A DNA stretch of 64,000 bases from a bacterium (GCA_021790935.1 JAJYFL010000004.1:1-64000); one strand, 5' to 3'. Numbered from the stretch's first letter, positions 17,792-28,315 are shown. Numbers and translations: made by a program. Notes: generated by a model not told the origin, from the sequence alone.

Positions 17792-18394
17792 CTACGCTGC
17801 CGGAGGTGCGCTCCCGTACAGCAGTTCCTGGATGAAAAAGAACCGCGAGATCCGCCGCGTCCGTAACGCGTCGACCGCAAAGCCGGCCTCTGCTATCGCG
17901 TCCCGCGTCCGCCGATTGAGGCGGCAGCCGCCGGCCGCGCCCTTCCACAGCGGCGCGACGGCGTCTTGAAAACGGCCGACTCGCCCCTCCGAGCGCACGT
18001 GCTCCAAAACAACGAGTTGACCCGACCCTTTCAGAACGCGGCGCGCCTGCTCCAAGGCTCGCGAAGGTGCGTCGATCGTGCAAAGCGATAGCGGAAAGAC
18101 CACCGCATCGACGCTATGCGGCGCGATGCCGGCAAGGAACGCATCGTCGGCGATCTGCACCTCGATGCGCGCGGCAGCCGAACGGGTGCGGCGCCGCGCA
18201 CGCTCGGCCATCGAGCGATCGGGCTCGATCGCGATCACGTGGGCGCCCGCTCCATAGTACGGAAAGTCGGCACCCGTACCGGCGCCGACTTCGACGATCT
18301 CTCCAGCGAGCTGCCCAAGCAGATCGTGCCGCAGCGCCCCAAAGAGCTTGCGTTCCATGAGAGCCGTCGCTAGATCGTAAAACGTACCGTTCAA
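17792..18394 (-). CDS. Class I SAM-dependent methyltransferase
   Basis: A 200-aa Rossmann methyltransferase of the UbiE/methyltransferase-11 type. It has the SAM-binding motif I EVGAGTGADFPYYG, the acidic residue of IAIEPDRSM, motif IV VDAVVFPLSLCTI and a post-core RVLKGSGQLVVLEHVRS. The start is TTG (18394) with AGGTGG 5 nt upstream. The substrate is unknown; a lipid or small molecule is typical for the group. It follows the porin gene by 8 bp. Confidence 0.82.
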   Translation of the reverse strand: MNGTFYDLATALMERKLFGALRHDLLGQLAGEIVEVGAGTGADFPYYGAGAHVIAIEPDRSMAERARRRTRSAAARIEVQIADDAFLAGIAPHSVDAVVFPLSLCTIDAPSRALEQARRVLKGSGQLVVLEHVRSEGRVGRFQDAVAPLWKGAAGGCRLNRRTRDAIAEAGFAVDALRTRRISRFFFIQELLYGSAPPAA

Positions 18395-18402
18395 AATGCC
18401 AC

Positions 18403-19923
18403 CTAGAAATCATACTCGACTTGCGTGCGCGAGTACTTGAAGAGCGGTAAGCCGCCATAGAGCAGGGTATTCGACTGCTCGCGTTCGCCGTAGCGTTCGT
18501 GCAGCAGCAAACCGCGATACCGTCCCGTACCCACGCGGTTGAAGTAATACATCGCGTCCACGTCGGTCTCGCGCGTCGGCGACGTCCCCAAGGCGGTCTC
18601 TCCGTAGGTGTAGTACGCCTGGCTGACGGAACCCTTGAAGCGCCCGCCGGGCGGCGAAAAAGCGAGCGCAACCTTCACGCCGCGGCCGGGGCTGCGCCGG
18701 TCGACCATGCCTTGCGTCATGCTCGTGGTAAAGAGCGGATCGGTCGCGTACGAGTCCGTATACGGGCTTGCGATACCTCCGTAGTAGACCGTCGCCGTAC
18801 CGTTCCCGTCGTTCGCGCAGTTGGGCGTGCCCCCCGCCGGAAGAAAATACGCGAAACTCGTACCCGGTTTCACCGAAATTTGCGCGTTCGCTCCACACGA
18901 CACGCCGGCCGGGAGCGCGATCGTATCGCTCTTCGCCGGCACGTCGTCGTATCCGAGCGTGAGCGTCACGCCGCGCGCCGGCGACAATCCGGCCTGCACG
19001 CCGTAGGCCGTCGCGGCGATCTTGCCGAGCACCACCCTCCCCGTGCTGCGTTCGTCGCCGATCTGCACGGCGAGAAACGGCTTGCCCGGCGCGCGCTTCC
19101 ACGCATACCGGCCATCAAACCACACGAGGTTCGCGATGCCGGCCAGCGCATAATAGTGCAGGCTGGCGGTGAGGCCGGCGCCGGCGTACCCAAGCCGCGC
19201 GTATCCGAAACCGCTCGTCGCGATCGGCCCCCCGCCCGGCGCGTAGGTATTACCCGGCACCCCCGGCGCGTCGGCCGGGTGACTCGTGAGCAGCGTCGAG
19301 CTCTCGAACGCCGATGCGGCGCGGCTCTCAAAACGCGTCACATACGCAGCGGCACCGGTCCAGTGGGCGCTCAATCGGTACGAGAGGTAGCCGCCTTGAA
19401 AGGCCGCGGGTTTCAGTCGCGAATCCGAGCCGTTCGCAAACGGCGTATCGATAACCTGATCGCCCAAGCGCGCGAAGGCGCGGCTGCTGTGGTATTGCAC
19501 GTACGCTTCGTAGAGCGTGCTGAGCTCGAAGGCGGGAAGCGTGTCGTCGGGGTTGAGCGCCGGCGGCGTGAGTCTTCCGCAAGGCGGCGATAGGTGCGAG
19601 ACGGCCGTCGTGCACCTCCCCAGCGGATTAGCGTAGAGATACGTCGCTCCGAGCGAAACGCCGCTGCGCGAGAGATCGTAGGCGGCGTGCAGGTTCAGCG
19701 CCGTGTTCCACGCGGCCTGATTGGCAAGGTGGACGCCGCCACTCGCGTTCTGGCGCGTGAAATAGTACGACCGGACGTACCCGGTGTATGCGAACGGGTT
19801 CGGCGTGGCGGTCGCACGCGGCGCCGGTAGGGCTTGCGCGGACGCGGCTGCGGCTGCGGCTGCGGTGCCGAGAGCAACGCACGACGCATATAACAGCACC
19901 AGACGCGTCAGATATCTAAGCAC
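18403..19923 (-). CDS. Outer-membrane beta-barrel porin-like protein
   Basis: A 506-aa exported protein. A GTG start with upstream GAGG gives an N-terminal signal peptide ending near AASAQA. The body has many alternating hydrophobic strands rich in Tyr, Ala and Gly, and the C-terminal residues VEYDF end in phenylalanine, the outer-membrane insertion signal. It resembles OprD-type or carbohydrate porins in size. It is good evidence for a diderm envelope. The substrate is unknown. Confidence 0.7.
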   Translation of the reverse strand: MLRYLTRLVLLYASCVALGTAAAAAAASAQALPAPRATATPNPFAYTGYVRSYYFTRQNASGGVHLANQAAWNTALNLHAAYDLSRSGVSLGATYLYANPLGRCTTAVSHLSPPCGRLTPPALNPDDTLPAFELSTLYEAYVQYHSSRAFARLGDQVIDTPFANGSDSRLKPAAFQGGYLSYRLSAHWTGAAAYVTRFESRAASAFESSTLLTSHPADAPGVPGNTYAPGGGPIATSGFGYARLGYAGAGLTASLHYYALAGIANLVWFDGRYAWKRAPGKPFLAVQIGDERSTGRVVLGKIAATAYGVQAGLSPARGVTLTLGYDDVPAKSDTIALPAGVSCGANAQISVKPGTSFAYFLPAGGTPNCANDGNGTATVYYGGIASPYTDSYATDPLFTTSMTQGMVDRRSPGRGVKVALAFSPPGGRFKGSVSQAYYTYGETALGTSPTRETDVDAMYYFNRVGTGRYRGLLLHERYGEREQSNTLLYGGLPLFKYSRTQVEYDF

Positions 19924-20023
19924 GTGTCACTTCCTCATTGAAGGCGGGAGTGTAAGCCACACTCGCACCGCGTGATTCGTGCACATCGTACTCGGCCCAA
20001 GTTAAGGCGCAGCTAACGTGCGC

Positions 20024-20192
20024 TTAACAGGTTGCGGGAAAAGCCGCGGTGTCCGGATCGGGCCCGAATGTTCCGTCGAAACGAGGAGCGATGAGGAAGC
20101 AACGCCGTAGCGTTGTGACCGAAGAGCGACGAAGCTTTCGGCGGAACAGGCGGGTTCGAGACGGCGGTGGGGCTTTCCCCGCAACCTGTTAA
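20024..20192. repeat. Palindromic mobile element, copy A (169 bp)
   Basis: The ends are TTAACAGGTTGCGGG and its near-perfect inverted copy CCCGCAACCTGTTAA; the arms pair over about 22 bp. The outermost TA on each side fits a TA target duplication inside TTAA. The centre (20079-20140) matches the core of copy C at 48 of 62 positions with no gaps, including the hairpin CAACGC-CGTA-GCGTTG. The arms are unrelated in sequence to copies B to D, yet the total length is the same. It lies 16 bp past the pstB stop. Confidence 0.85.
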
Positions 20193-20208
20193 CTCGCGCC
20201 GCAGCCGG

Positions 20209-21039
20209 TCAACCGTACCGGCCGGTGATGTAGTCTTCCGTTCGCTTGTCCTTGGGTTTCGTAAAGACCTCGGTGGTCGTGCCGATCTCGATCAGTTCGC
20301 CCATCAGGAAAAACGCCGTATAGTCGCTGATGCGGGCCGCCTGCTGCATCGAGTGCGTGACGATGACGACCGTGTAAAACCGCTGCAGCTCGCCGATGAG
20401 GTCTTCGATCTTGCTGGTCGCGATCGGGTCGAGCGCGGAGGCCGGTTCGTCCATCAGAATGACTTCCGGCTCCACCGCGAGTACCCGCGCGATGCACATG
20501 CGCTGCTGCTGGCCGCCCGAAAGGTCGAGCGCCGATTTGTCCAGACGATCTTTGACCTCGTCCCAGAGCGCCGCATGCCGCAGGCTGCGTTCGGCAATCT
20601 CCATGAGCTTCTTTCGATTGCCGATGCCGTGGATACGCGGTCCGTAGACGACGTTTTCGAAGACCGTCTTCGGGAATGGATTGGGGCGCTGGAAGACCAT
20701 GCCGATGCGGTGGCGGATCGTCACCGGATCGACGCCGGGTGCGTAGATGTTCGCGCCGTCCAGCAGCACCTTGCCTTCTACGCGCACGTCGGGCGAAAGG
20801 TCGTGCATGCGGTTGACCGCGCGTATGAACGTCGATTTACCGCAGCCCGACGGACCGATCAGCGACATCACGCAGTTCTCGGGAACCTCCAGCGATGCGT
20901 CCCTAATCGCCTGAAAACTTCCGTAGAACACGCTTAGGCGCTCGATCTGGAGCTTCGTCGCAACGGATGGCTCCGGCGCGTTCTTGGTCGTCGTGACGTA
21001 CATCAGCGGTTGATCTTCCCGATCCGGCGCTTGAAGCAT
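20209..21039 (-). CDS. pstB: Phosphate ABC transporter ATP-binding protein PstB
   Basis: A 276-aa ABC ATPase with Walker [18 protein letters not shown], the Q-loop [10 protein letters not shown] typical of PstB, the signature [16 protein letters not shown], Walker [14 protein letters not shown] and the H-loop [12 protein letters not shown]. It powers phosphate uptake with PstSCA, none of which is in this window, so pstB stands alone here. GGAGGA lies 4 nt before the ATG. A Pho-box-like repeat lies about 60 bp upstream. Confidence 0.95.
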   Translation of the reverse strand: MLQAPDREDQPLMYVTTTKNAPEPSVATKLQIERLSVFYGSFQAIRDASLEVPENCVMSLIGPSGCGKSTFIRAVNRMHDLSPDVRVEGKVLLDGANIYAPGVDPVTIRHRIGMVFQRPNPFPKTVFENVVYGPRIHGIGNRKKLMEIAERSLRHAALWDEVKDRLDKSALDLSGGQQQRMCIARVLAVEPEVILMDEPASALDPIATSKIEDLIGELQRFYTVVIVTHSMQQAARISDYTAFFLMGELIEIGTTTEVFTKPKDKRTEDYITGRYG

Positions 21040-21097
21040 GCTTCCTCCGGTGTTGCGGGCGACACCAGCGAATCGTACGCACCGCCTCCCTAAGACT

Positions 21098-21126
21098 TCC
21101 TTAACTCAATATTAAGGAATATTAAG
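21098..21126 (-). promoter_or_regulatory. Pho-box-like direct repeats upstream of pstB
   Basis: On the minus strand three TTAA-type units follow one another: CTTAATAT at 21126, CTTAATAT at 21116 and GTTAAGG at 21105, spaced 10 and 11 bp apart. One-turn direct repeats with TTAA cores resemble cyanobacterial PhoB/SphR boxes. The position upstream of pstB and the PhoR/PhoB-like pair at 22853-24789 support this. It is in the 3' end of a small ORF. Confidence 0.5.
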
Positions 21127-21300
21127 CTCTCCATCGCGAGCTCTGCCTTCGAAAGCCTCTTCGAACCACTCCCGCGCCTCTGCCAGCGTCATGCGCGTGC
21201 TGAACTCACCGACGAACGCGATGAGATCGTCGCGCAGCGGAGATTCGAGACCGGTCATGTCGATCTGCATCCACATACGCGCAGCTAAACACACGCGCAT
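21112..21300 (-). CDS. Small hypothetical protein
   Basis: An open frame of 62 codons; the real start may be the internal ATG of MTGLESPLRDDL. The sequence is acidic and helical (LAEAREWFEEAFEGRARDGE) with codon usage like the neighbours. No family is recognised. It ends inside the Pho-box-like repeat upstream of pstB, which lowers confidence that it is a conserved gene. Confidence 0.35.
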   Translation of the reverse strand: MRVCLAARMWMQIDMTGLESPLRDDLIAFVGEFSTRMTLAEAREWFEEAFEGRARDGELNIP

Positions 21301-21489
21301 TAGGACGAGGTTATGGCCGGATTAACGCAACGGGGATGCGCAATAGAAGGCAATCGCGCGGGCTGCATCCTTGACCATGTACCCACTCAAATCCATGCCG
21401 GCAATCGAAAACGTACGCATCGCGCCCACTTCGCTCGGCCGTTGCGTTTCACTTGCAGCGAGTCCGCTGAGGTGGCCCGAGAGCGAGCG

Positions 21490-22530
21490 TCACGGGGCGT
21501 CGCGGCCGAGCTCGGCGAGCGCGCCAAAATACTCGGAAAACGTGTGCGGGCAGACGGATTTCGCTCGGGCGAACCGATCCCGAGCCGCGTTGGTTTGGCC
21601 GTGCAGAACGTACCACTCGCCGACGTAGAACGCGGCCTCGCAGCGCTGCCCTTGCAGCGACGTCGCATCACCGGAGGTGGCCGCCGCTTCGACGTCCTGG
21701 GGCGTTGCGGTACCCAGGAACAGTTTGACTACGGGTGCAGGCCAGGCTTTTGGATTCAGCGCGGCCACGTTGTGCGCGAAACGCGGATCGCTCCGGCCCG
21801 CGCGCGCGAACGACAGGTCTTCCCAGATGACGGCATACGCGTACGTCGGCGCCTGGGCGACGATCTGGGCAAAATCCCGCGCGGCTCGTAGATAGCGACC
21901 GGTGAAGAACTCGACGTGCCCTCGGCCCGAGTACGCCAGCGGCGACGGCTGCAACCTAATCGCAGAGGTGAAGTCGTCGATCGCCGGTCCGTAGCTTTGC
22001 AGTCCTTCGTACGCCAGCGCGCGACCGGTGAGCAGGACCGCCTTGTCGCCGGCGACGCTCGTCGCCGTATTGAAATCGCTCAGCGCCTTGCCGTACGCGC
22101 CCATACTCTCATACAAGTACCCGCGCAGTCCTAACGCTTCCCAGTCGTCGGCTCGCAGCGCGATCGCATGCGTGAAATCCGCCAGCGCGCGATCGCGTTC
22201 CTCGAGCGCCTCGTAGGCCATACCGCGGTTGTAGTACGCAGCGGGCAGATTGGGCTCGAGAGCGATTGCGCGATCGTAATCTTGGATGGCCCTTGCATGC
22301 CGGCCGAGGGTGTCGTAGGCATTTGCGCGATCGATATATATGCCCGCGAGGTTGCTCGCGCTGCCGCCTCCGGTCTCGATCAGTGCCGTGCACGCTGCCA
22401 CCACTGCTTGCGGCGTGCCGTGTCCGCTGCAGGTGTCGGCCTTCGCATCGGCCAGGACAACGGTCGGCGATTGCGCAAACGCCAAGAGGGCAGCCATCAG
22501 AGCGCCCGCAACCACCCGATGAACAAGCAT
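21490..22530 (-). CDS. Exported TPR-repeat protein
   Basis: A 346-aa protein with a signal peptide (MLVHRVVAGALMAALLAFA, cleavage near LADA). At least four tetratricopeptide repeats follow, for example AIQDYDRAIALEPNLPAAYY and ALADFTHAIALRADDWEALG. The ATG at 22530 is chosen because GGGAGGG lies 6 nt upstream and the signal peptide begins there. TPR arrays bind other proteins; the partner is unknown. It probably acts in the periplasm. Confidence 0.78.
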   Translation of the reverse strand: MLVHRVVAGALMAALLAFAQSPTVVLADAKADTCSGHGTPQAVVAACTALIETGGGSASNLAGIYIDRANAYDTLGRHARAIQDYDRAIALEPNLPAAYYNRGMAYEALEERDRALADFTHAIALRADDWEALGLRGYLYESMGAYGKALSDFNTATSVAGDKAVLLTGRALAYEGLQSYGPAIDDFTSAIRLQPSPLAYSGRGHVEFFTGRYLRAARDFAQIVAQAPTYAYAVIWEDLSFARAGRSDPRFAHNVAALNPKAWPAPVVKLFLGTATPQDVEAAATSGDATSLQGQRCEAAFYVGEWYVLHGQTNAARDRFARAKSVCPHTFSEYFGALAELGRDAP

Positions 22531-22689
22531 GAATCGCCCTCCCGGATTGGCCGCTTCGCCCACGCTCGTTACATCCCTTCGATGCTTTGCCGGACGTGAC
22601 GAGACCGGTGCCGTCGGCGCATGTGTCGGTGCATGCGGAAGAGGGGCAGAGCTGAGGGCCGCAGGCACGGAATCCCCTGCAACGCAGCG

Positions 22690-22848
22690 TTAGGCAGACA
22701 CGCGATTGGATACCTCAATCAGATTCATGTCCGGGTCACGGAGATAAACCGGCAGTATCGTTCCTGTTGCTCCTGTGCGCTGCACTGGTCCGTCTATCAC
22801 AACCACCCCGCATGAAGAAAGATGGGCTAGCACCTCAGGCAGCGGAAC
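22690..22848 (-). pseudogene. C-terminal fragment of a glyoxalase/VOC-family gene
   Basis: About 52 codons read LPEVLAHLSSCGVVVIDGPV, then an RTGATGTILPVYLRDPD segment and NLIEVSNRVSA, then stop. This is the C-terminal beta-alpha-beta end of vicinal oxygen chelate (glyoxalase/bleomycin resistance) proteins. No N-terminal half exists: upstream the frame runs into the end of the histidine kinase gene. Codon use is AT-richer (GTT, ATA, ACA, GGA) than the neighbours. It looks like the remnant of an acquired gene. Confidence 0.6.
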
Positions 22849-24054
22849 CGAACTACCGGCCCGCCGCGCTCTGCGCGACGGGGATGCGCACGACGAACTT
22901 CGTTCCGCTGCCCAGCATCGATTCCGCCGTGACGCTGCCGCCGTGCGCGTCCACGATCTGCTTGACGATGGAGAGCCCGAGACCCGCACCGCTGATAGCG
23001 CGCGCGCGCGAACGATCGACGACGTAGAATCGCTCGAAGACGTGCGGCAAATCCCTATACGGAATGCCGATTCCCGTATCGCTCACCGCGATGACGGCGT
23101 AGCCGGAGTTGACGTCGAGGCTCGTCGTCACCGATCCGCCGCTCGGCGTGAAGCGCAATGCGTTGTCGATGAGATTCACCAGCACTTGCGCGATGCGCTC
23201 GGCATCGGCTTCAAAGAGTACGGGCCGTTCGGCGCGCAGATCCATTCGCACGTTCTTGGCCGCCGCTTGCGGATCGAACGACCGTACGATCGGGCGCGCG
23301 ACCGCTTCCAGGTCGATCTCCGTAACGTTGAGCGTCAGCACGCCCGATTCCGTGCGGGCTTGCTCCAGCAAACGTTGCACGAGCGAGGCCAGACGATCGA
23401 CTTGTGCCAGAGCTTGCGGAACGAAGATATCGCGAGCTTCGTCGTCGGGCGATTCGTTGACCGTCTCCAGCATCAGTTTAATCGACGAGAGGGGTGTACG
23501 GAGTTCGTGCGATACGTTCGTAAGGAACTCTTGGCGCGCCGTTTCCAGCGCCAGAATCTCCGTCTGATCTTCGGCGAGCACCAGCGCGCCGCGGATCTTT
23601 TCGGCCGCACTCTCGGCGCCGGCCTCCGGCGGCGGATCTGCGAGCGGGTAGACCGAGACGGCGTAGGTGCGGTTGCCGGTCTTCCCCGCCACGATCAGCG
23701 GACCCATCGACGCCTCTCCCAGCAGCGCCGACGCGACGCGCCGCTCGAGCTCGATCGAGGGTGCGGCCTCGATCACATGCATACCGGCTACGCGCGATAC
23801 TTCGAAACCAAAGATCGCCGCGGCAGCGCGGTTGGCGAAGCGCACGCGGCCGCCGGCGTCGAGCATGACCACGCCGAGCGGCAGCGCGCGGACCAGCGCG
23901 TCGAAACGGTCGCCCACCGGCTTGGATTCGGCCTCGCGCGGAAGATCCGGGCCGCGCTCCTCGGGCACGCGCCGCGCCGTCAGCGGTCGCGCGGCGAACC
24001 CGAGGAGCGCCCCGACCAGCAACGCGGCGAGCGCGAGCAGGGCGGCGTCGATAC

Positions 24055-24789
<735 letters not shown>

Positions 24790-25792
24790 AGAATTTCGCG
24801 ACGGCGCTGTAGTCGAGAGCGCCGTCTCCTTCTGCAGACTGCAACGTGTACAACTGGTAGGCCAGAGCCGCAACGGGAAGTGGGACGAGCATCGATCGGG
24901 CCGCGTCGAGGGCCGCTGCCAGATCCTTACGCAGCAGATCCATGGCGAAGCCCCCCTCAAAGGTACCCGCAAACCAGGTCTTGGGCAACCAGTTCTCCAG
25001 CAGATAGTTGGAACCCGTTGCCGTTACGATGACCTTCCGGACCGCGTCGAGGTCGGCGCCGGCGGCCTTCGCGAAGGTCAGGGCCTCGATGTTGGCCAGC
25101 ATGACGCTGGAGATGATGAGTTGGTTCACGAGTTTGACCGTCTCGCCCAAACCGACGGGCCCCACGTGGAACGGCGTTCCCATCGCTCGCAAGATCGGCT
25201 CGATCCGCTCGAAATCCACGTCTTCGGCACCGGCCATGATCGTGAGCGTACCGTCGCTTGCTCGCACGGCCCCCCCGCTCACGGGTGCGTCGACGAAGCG
25301 ATGGCCCGCCGCCCGTAGTCGCGTTGCGAACGCCCGCGACGCGATCGGCGAGATCGTCGACATATCGATAAAGGTGAGACCGTCGCCAACCGTCCCCCGG
25401 TCACTCTGAGCGTGAACGGCCGCGCCCCGCGCCCCGAAGAGCGCTTCTTCCACCTGCGGCGCGTCCGGCAGGCACGTGATGACGACGTCGCTCGCGGCGG
25501 CGACCGCCGCCGGGTTCGCAGCTTCTACGGCGCCGCCGGCAACCAAACGTTCGAGCGGAGCGCGATTGCGATGGGCGCAGGCCGTCACGGGGAATCCGGC
25601 GCGCCGCAGGGAGGCAGCCATGGGTTCACCCATCGCTCCGACGCCGACGAATCCGATCTTTGCGAAGTTCTTCACGCGAGCGCCTCTTAACGCAGCGGCG
25701 AGCGCCTTCCTGGCTCGAAGCCCCGTAGGGGGACTCCGCACGCTGGCCGAAACCGCCCTAGCGCACCACAATCACAGGGGGGAACCTACATC

Positions 25793-26701
25793 GTGTTAGC
25801 CGCCATTCGCCGTCCGACGTTCGACGAGATGAATCTCTCGACGGGCAAGCGCGTTCGCCTGCACCGGCTGATGTACGAGCACGGCCCCGCCAACGGCACC
25901 CTGATGATGCTGCCGATCGATCAAGGGCTCGAGCACGGCCCAATCGATTTCTTCTCGAATCCGGATTCGCTGGACACCGATTGGATCTACCGCCTCGCCG
26001 TTGAAGGGAACTTCTCCGGCATCGCGCTGCACGTGGGCCTCGCCGAGAAGTACCACAAGGAGTATGCGGGCAAAGTACCGCTCGTACTGAAGGTCAACGG
26101 CAAGACCAACGTTCCCAGCGACGACGACTCGTTCAGTTCGCTCACGTCGTCGGTCGAAGATGCCGTGCGCCTCGGTGCCGATGCGGTCGGCTACACGCTC
26201 TACGTCGGCAGCCCCGCACAGGACGTCGACATCGCGCAGTGCAACGAAGTGCGCCGCGATTGCGACCGGTACGGCATGCCCCTGATCGTTTGGGCCTATC
26301 CCCGCGGCGCCGCGATCAAAGCCAAGGGCGGCATCGACTCGCTCTACGCGATCGATTACGCCGCGCGCGTCGCCTGCGAGATGGGCGCCGACGTCATCAA
26401 ACTCAATCTGCCGAAGTGGGACGCCGCGACCGCCGACAAGTTGCCGAAACCCTACAACACGCTCGAACTCTCGGACGAGGCGGGACTCGCAAAGGTCGTG
26501 AAGTCGGCCGGCCGCTCGTTGGTGCTGGTCTCCGGCGGCAGCAAGATGGGCGACGACGACACGATCCACAAAGCGAAGATCGCGATGGAGGCGGGATGCG
26601 TAGGGCTGATCTTCGGACGCAACATGTGGCAGCGCAGATGGGACGACGCCCTAGCTATGGCCGCCCGCATGCACGCCCTCATGAAAGCCCACGCCCAATA
26701 A
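25793..26701 (+). CDS. Class I fructose-bisphosphate aldolase (archaeal/FbaB type)
   Basis: A 302-aa TIM-barrel aldolase of the DeoC/FbaB group. It has the characteristic MLPIDQGLEHGP, a VLKVNGKTN strand, YPRGAAIKAKGG, the strand ADVIKLNLPKW that carries the Schiff-base lysine, and VSGGSKMGDDDT. It interconverts fructose-1,6-bisphosphate with triose phosphates. GTG start with AGGGGGGAA about 9 nt upstream; the alternative is an ATG 36 nt later. It is divergent from the dehydrogenase gene. Confidence 0.9.
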   Translation: MLAAIRRPTFDEMNLSTGKRVRLHRLMYEHGPANGTLMMLPIDQGLEHGPIDFFSNPDSLDTDWIYRLAVEGNFSGIALHVGLAEKYHKEYAGKVPLVLKVNGKTNVPSDDDSFSSLTSSVEDAVRLGADAVGYTLYVGSPAQDVDIAQCNEVRRDCDRYGMPLIVWAYPRGAAIKAKGGIDSLYAIDYAARVACEMGADVIKLNLPKWDAATADKLPKPYNTLELSDEAGLAKVVKSAGRSLVLVSGGSKMGDDDTIHKAKIAMEAGCVGLIFGRNMWQRRWDDALAMAARMHALMKAHAQ

Positions 26702-26734
26702 CCCCCATGTCATCACACGCAACCCCATGCCATT

Positions 26735-26974
26735 ATGAGCGCATCGCCGTCCTCAATTGAAGAGCGCGTCAACGCCGCGCTGGACAAGGTGCGCCCCGGC
26801 ATCCAAATGGACGGCGGCGAGGTGTGGCTCATTAAAGTTGAGGGTGCAACCGCGTTCGTCCAAATGCTGGGCGCCTGCGGCGGCTGCCCGGCGTCTAACC
26901 TGACGCTCAAGGGCGCGATCGAAACGATCGTCTGCGGCGACGTGCCCGAGATACGCGAGGTCGTCCAAGTCTAG
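26735..26974 (+). CDS. NifU C-terminal-domain (Nfu) iron-sulphur carrier
   Basis: A 79-aa protein consisting only of the Nfu domain. IQMDGGEVWLIKVEG precedes the cluster-binding CGGCPASNLTLKGAIE. It should carry a [4Fe-4S] cluster to target enzymes. Iron-sulphur clients in this window include dihydroxy-acid dehydratase, the DinG-like helicase and the ferredoxin. It follows the aldolase by 33 bp. Confidence 0.92.
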   Translation: MSASPSSIEERVNAALDKVRPGIQMDGGEVWLIKVEGATAFVQMLGACGGCPASNLTLKGAIETIVCGDVPEIREVVQV

Positions 26975-26979
26975 CGCGC

Positions 26980-27516
26980 CTAGCGCGGGATTTCGATATC
27001 CGCGAACAGCTCCGCCACTTCGAAATCGAGCCACGGAAGAGCCGGATGCGCGAAGCGCGCGCCCGCCTCGTAGGTTCGCGTTTCGCCGAACGCATGCGCC
27101 ACGATCGTGCGTTTCATCGGATCGACGTCGAGCACGATCGTCGCACCCGTCGCCAGATACCGCGCGATCTTCCTGGCGAGCAGATCTAGCCGCTGCGACG
27201 GCGAGCGCACCTCGGCGGCGATATCCGGCGCGAACGGCGGCTCGTCGGCCTCCTCGTCGCTCAGCGGGCGCAGGCGATCGTACGAAACGTACGCGACATC
27301 CGGAACGAACGACGTGTTCGTACCGTCGACCGCCCCCACTCTGAAGCGCCACTCCGTTCCGACCAAACCGCGCCGCCGCGCGCAGCGGTCGATCGCCGCG
27401 GCAAGCGCGAACTGCACGCGCGCGTGCACCCGTTTGGGGCTCACCTTGGGATAGCGCCGGCCGTCGAGATATTCGGTCTCGGTCCGGTCGTCCAATAGCA
27501 CTGCCATCTCTCGCAC
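26980..27516 (-). CDS. Uma2-family endonuclease-like protein, copy 1
   Basis: A 178-aa protein of the Uma2 (DUF820) family, which has a PD-(D/E)XK nuclease-like fold. It has SFVPDVAYVSYDRL, PDIAAEVRSPSQR, KIARYLATGATIVLDVDP and a final PWLDFEVAELF strand. The start is GTG, with an ATG three codons later. The cellular role of the family is unclear. It is duplicated at 28481-29017, and the two proteins differ mainly near residues 33-45 and 62-64. Its stop codon lies in an unoccupied CTAG. Confidence 0.82.
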   Translation of the reverse strand: MREMAVLLDDRTETEYLDGRRYPKVSPKRVHARVQFALAAAIDRCARRRGLVGTEWRFRVGAVDGTNTSFVPDVAYVSYDRLRPLSDEEADEPPFAPDIAAEVRSPSQRLDLLARKIARYLATGATIVLDVDPMKRTIVAHAFGETRTYEAGARFAHPALPWLDFEVAELFADIEIPR

Positions 27517-27554
27517 TCCATCGGCATTCTATCACGCCCGGCCGCCGGTCGTGC
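26980..27554. repeat. 575-bp direct duplication, copy 1 (Uma2 locus)
   Basis: This stretch and 28481-29055 align over 575 bp without a gap. They contain the Uma2 gene and about 38 bp of its upstream region, ending in CCGCCGGTCGTGC in both. Differences are scattered point changes with a cluster around 27382-27430. Copy 1 has the sequence GCGCCTAGCGCGGGA at its left edge, where copy 2 carries an inserted palindromic element. Confidence 0.9.
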
Positions 27555-27618
27555 GAGCCCGTCGGCTCAGAGCAGCTGTGCCTTGCGCCATTTAGACTGG
27601 TCTGTTAGACTGGCCTAT

Positions 27619-27858
27619 ATGAAGACCGTAGGTGCATTCGAAGCCAAGACCCACCTTCCCGAGCTGCTCAAGCAGGCAGAGGCCGGGCAAACCATCGTCG
27701 TCACCCGCCACGGCCGCCCCGTCGCGCAAATCAGCCCGGTAGTTATCGAATCGCCCGGCGTCTCGCCTAGAGAAGCAATGCAACGGCTCCGATGCCTCGG
27801 ACTGCGCATCGACCGCGACGAGATTCGCGGCTTACGGGACGCCGGGCGACGCGCGTGA
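27619..27858 (+). CDS. Type II antitoxin, Phd/YefM-like
   Basis: A 79-aa antitoxin. The N-terminus MKTVGAFEAKTHLPELLKQA followed by AGQTIVVTRHGRPVAQISP is the DNA-binding Phd/YefM fold. The C-terminal part (about 55-79) should wrap the toxin. It overlaps the toxin start by GTGA. Complexes of this type bind their own promoter, so autoregulation is expected. Confidence 0.88.
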   Translation: MKTVGAFEAKTHLPELLKQAEAGQTIVVTRHGRPVAQISPVVIESPGVSPREAMQRLRCLGLRIDRDEIRGLRDAGRRA

Positions 27859-28277
27859 CCGGCGCTCCCGGACCCGCAATCGTTGTCGATGCGTCCACCA
27901 CTATCGGGTGGACCCTCGCCGACGAACGAGATCGGTACGCTCTCGCCGTCGCGGCTTACGTCGTGGAGAACGGCGCACTCGTGCCTGCGCTCTGGCGTTG
28001 GGAAGTGCAGAACATTTTGCTGACGGCTTGCCGGCGCGAGCGGATAACAGAGGCGCAGATGACCGAGGCTGTCATGCTCCTAGCGCACTTGCCGATAGAG
28101 ATAGACCCCACGATGACGTTCGGCGCGGAGCTCGCGCTTGCGCGTCAATACGGCCTCACGGCCTACGACGCCGCATACCTCGAACTCGCAATGCGCTCCA
28201 ATTGCAAAATTGCAAGCAACGACAAAGCGCTCAGAAAAGCCGCGCGCGGTGCGGGCCTATTCTACGAAGTCGAATAG
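27855..28277 (+). CDS. VapC-like PIN-domain toxin ribonuclease
   Basis: A 140-aa PIN-domain protein. The acidic metal-binding residues are visible in IVVDASTTIGW, LWRWEVQNIL, TAYDAAYLELA and KIASNDKALR. VapC toxins cleave tRNA or rRNA. It starts with GTG at 27855 inside the antitoxin stop region and pairs with the antitoxin at 27619. It lies between the two Uma2 copies and may have arrived with that segment. Confidence 0.88.
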   Translation: MTGAPGPAIVVDASTTIGWTLADERDRYALAVAAYVVENGALVPALWRWEVQNILLTACRRERITEAQMTEAVMLLAHLPIEIDPTMTFGAELALARQYGLTAYDAAYLELAMRSNCKIASNDKALRKAARGAGLFYEVE

Positions 28278-28285
28278 AGCGCGCC

Positions 28286-28312
28286 CTGTCATCCTGAGCC
28301 CGTCGAAGGGCG
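28286..28312. repeat. TCATCCTGAGC...GTCGAAGG intergenic repeat fragment
   Basis: The sequence TGTCATCCTGAGC followed by CCGTCGAAGGG sits between the toxin gene and copy B of the palindromic element. The words TCATCCTGAGC and GTCGAAGG recur together between genes of many environmental bacteria as a short dispersed repeat. I recognise the pattern from memory only, and see one copy in this window. Confidence 0.4.
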
Positions 28313-28315
28313 CGC

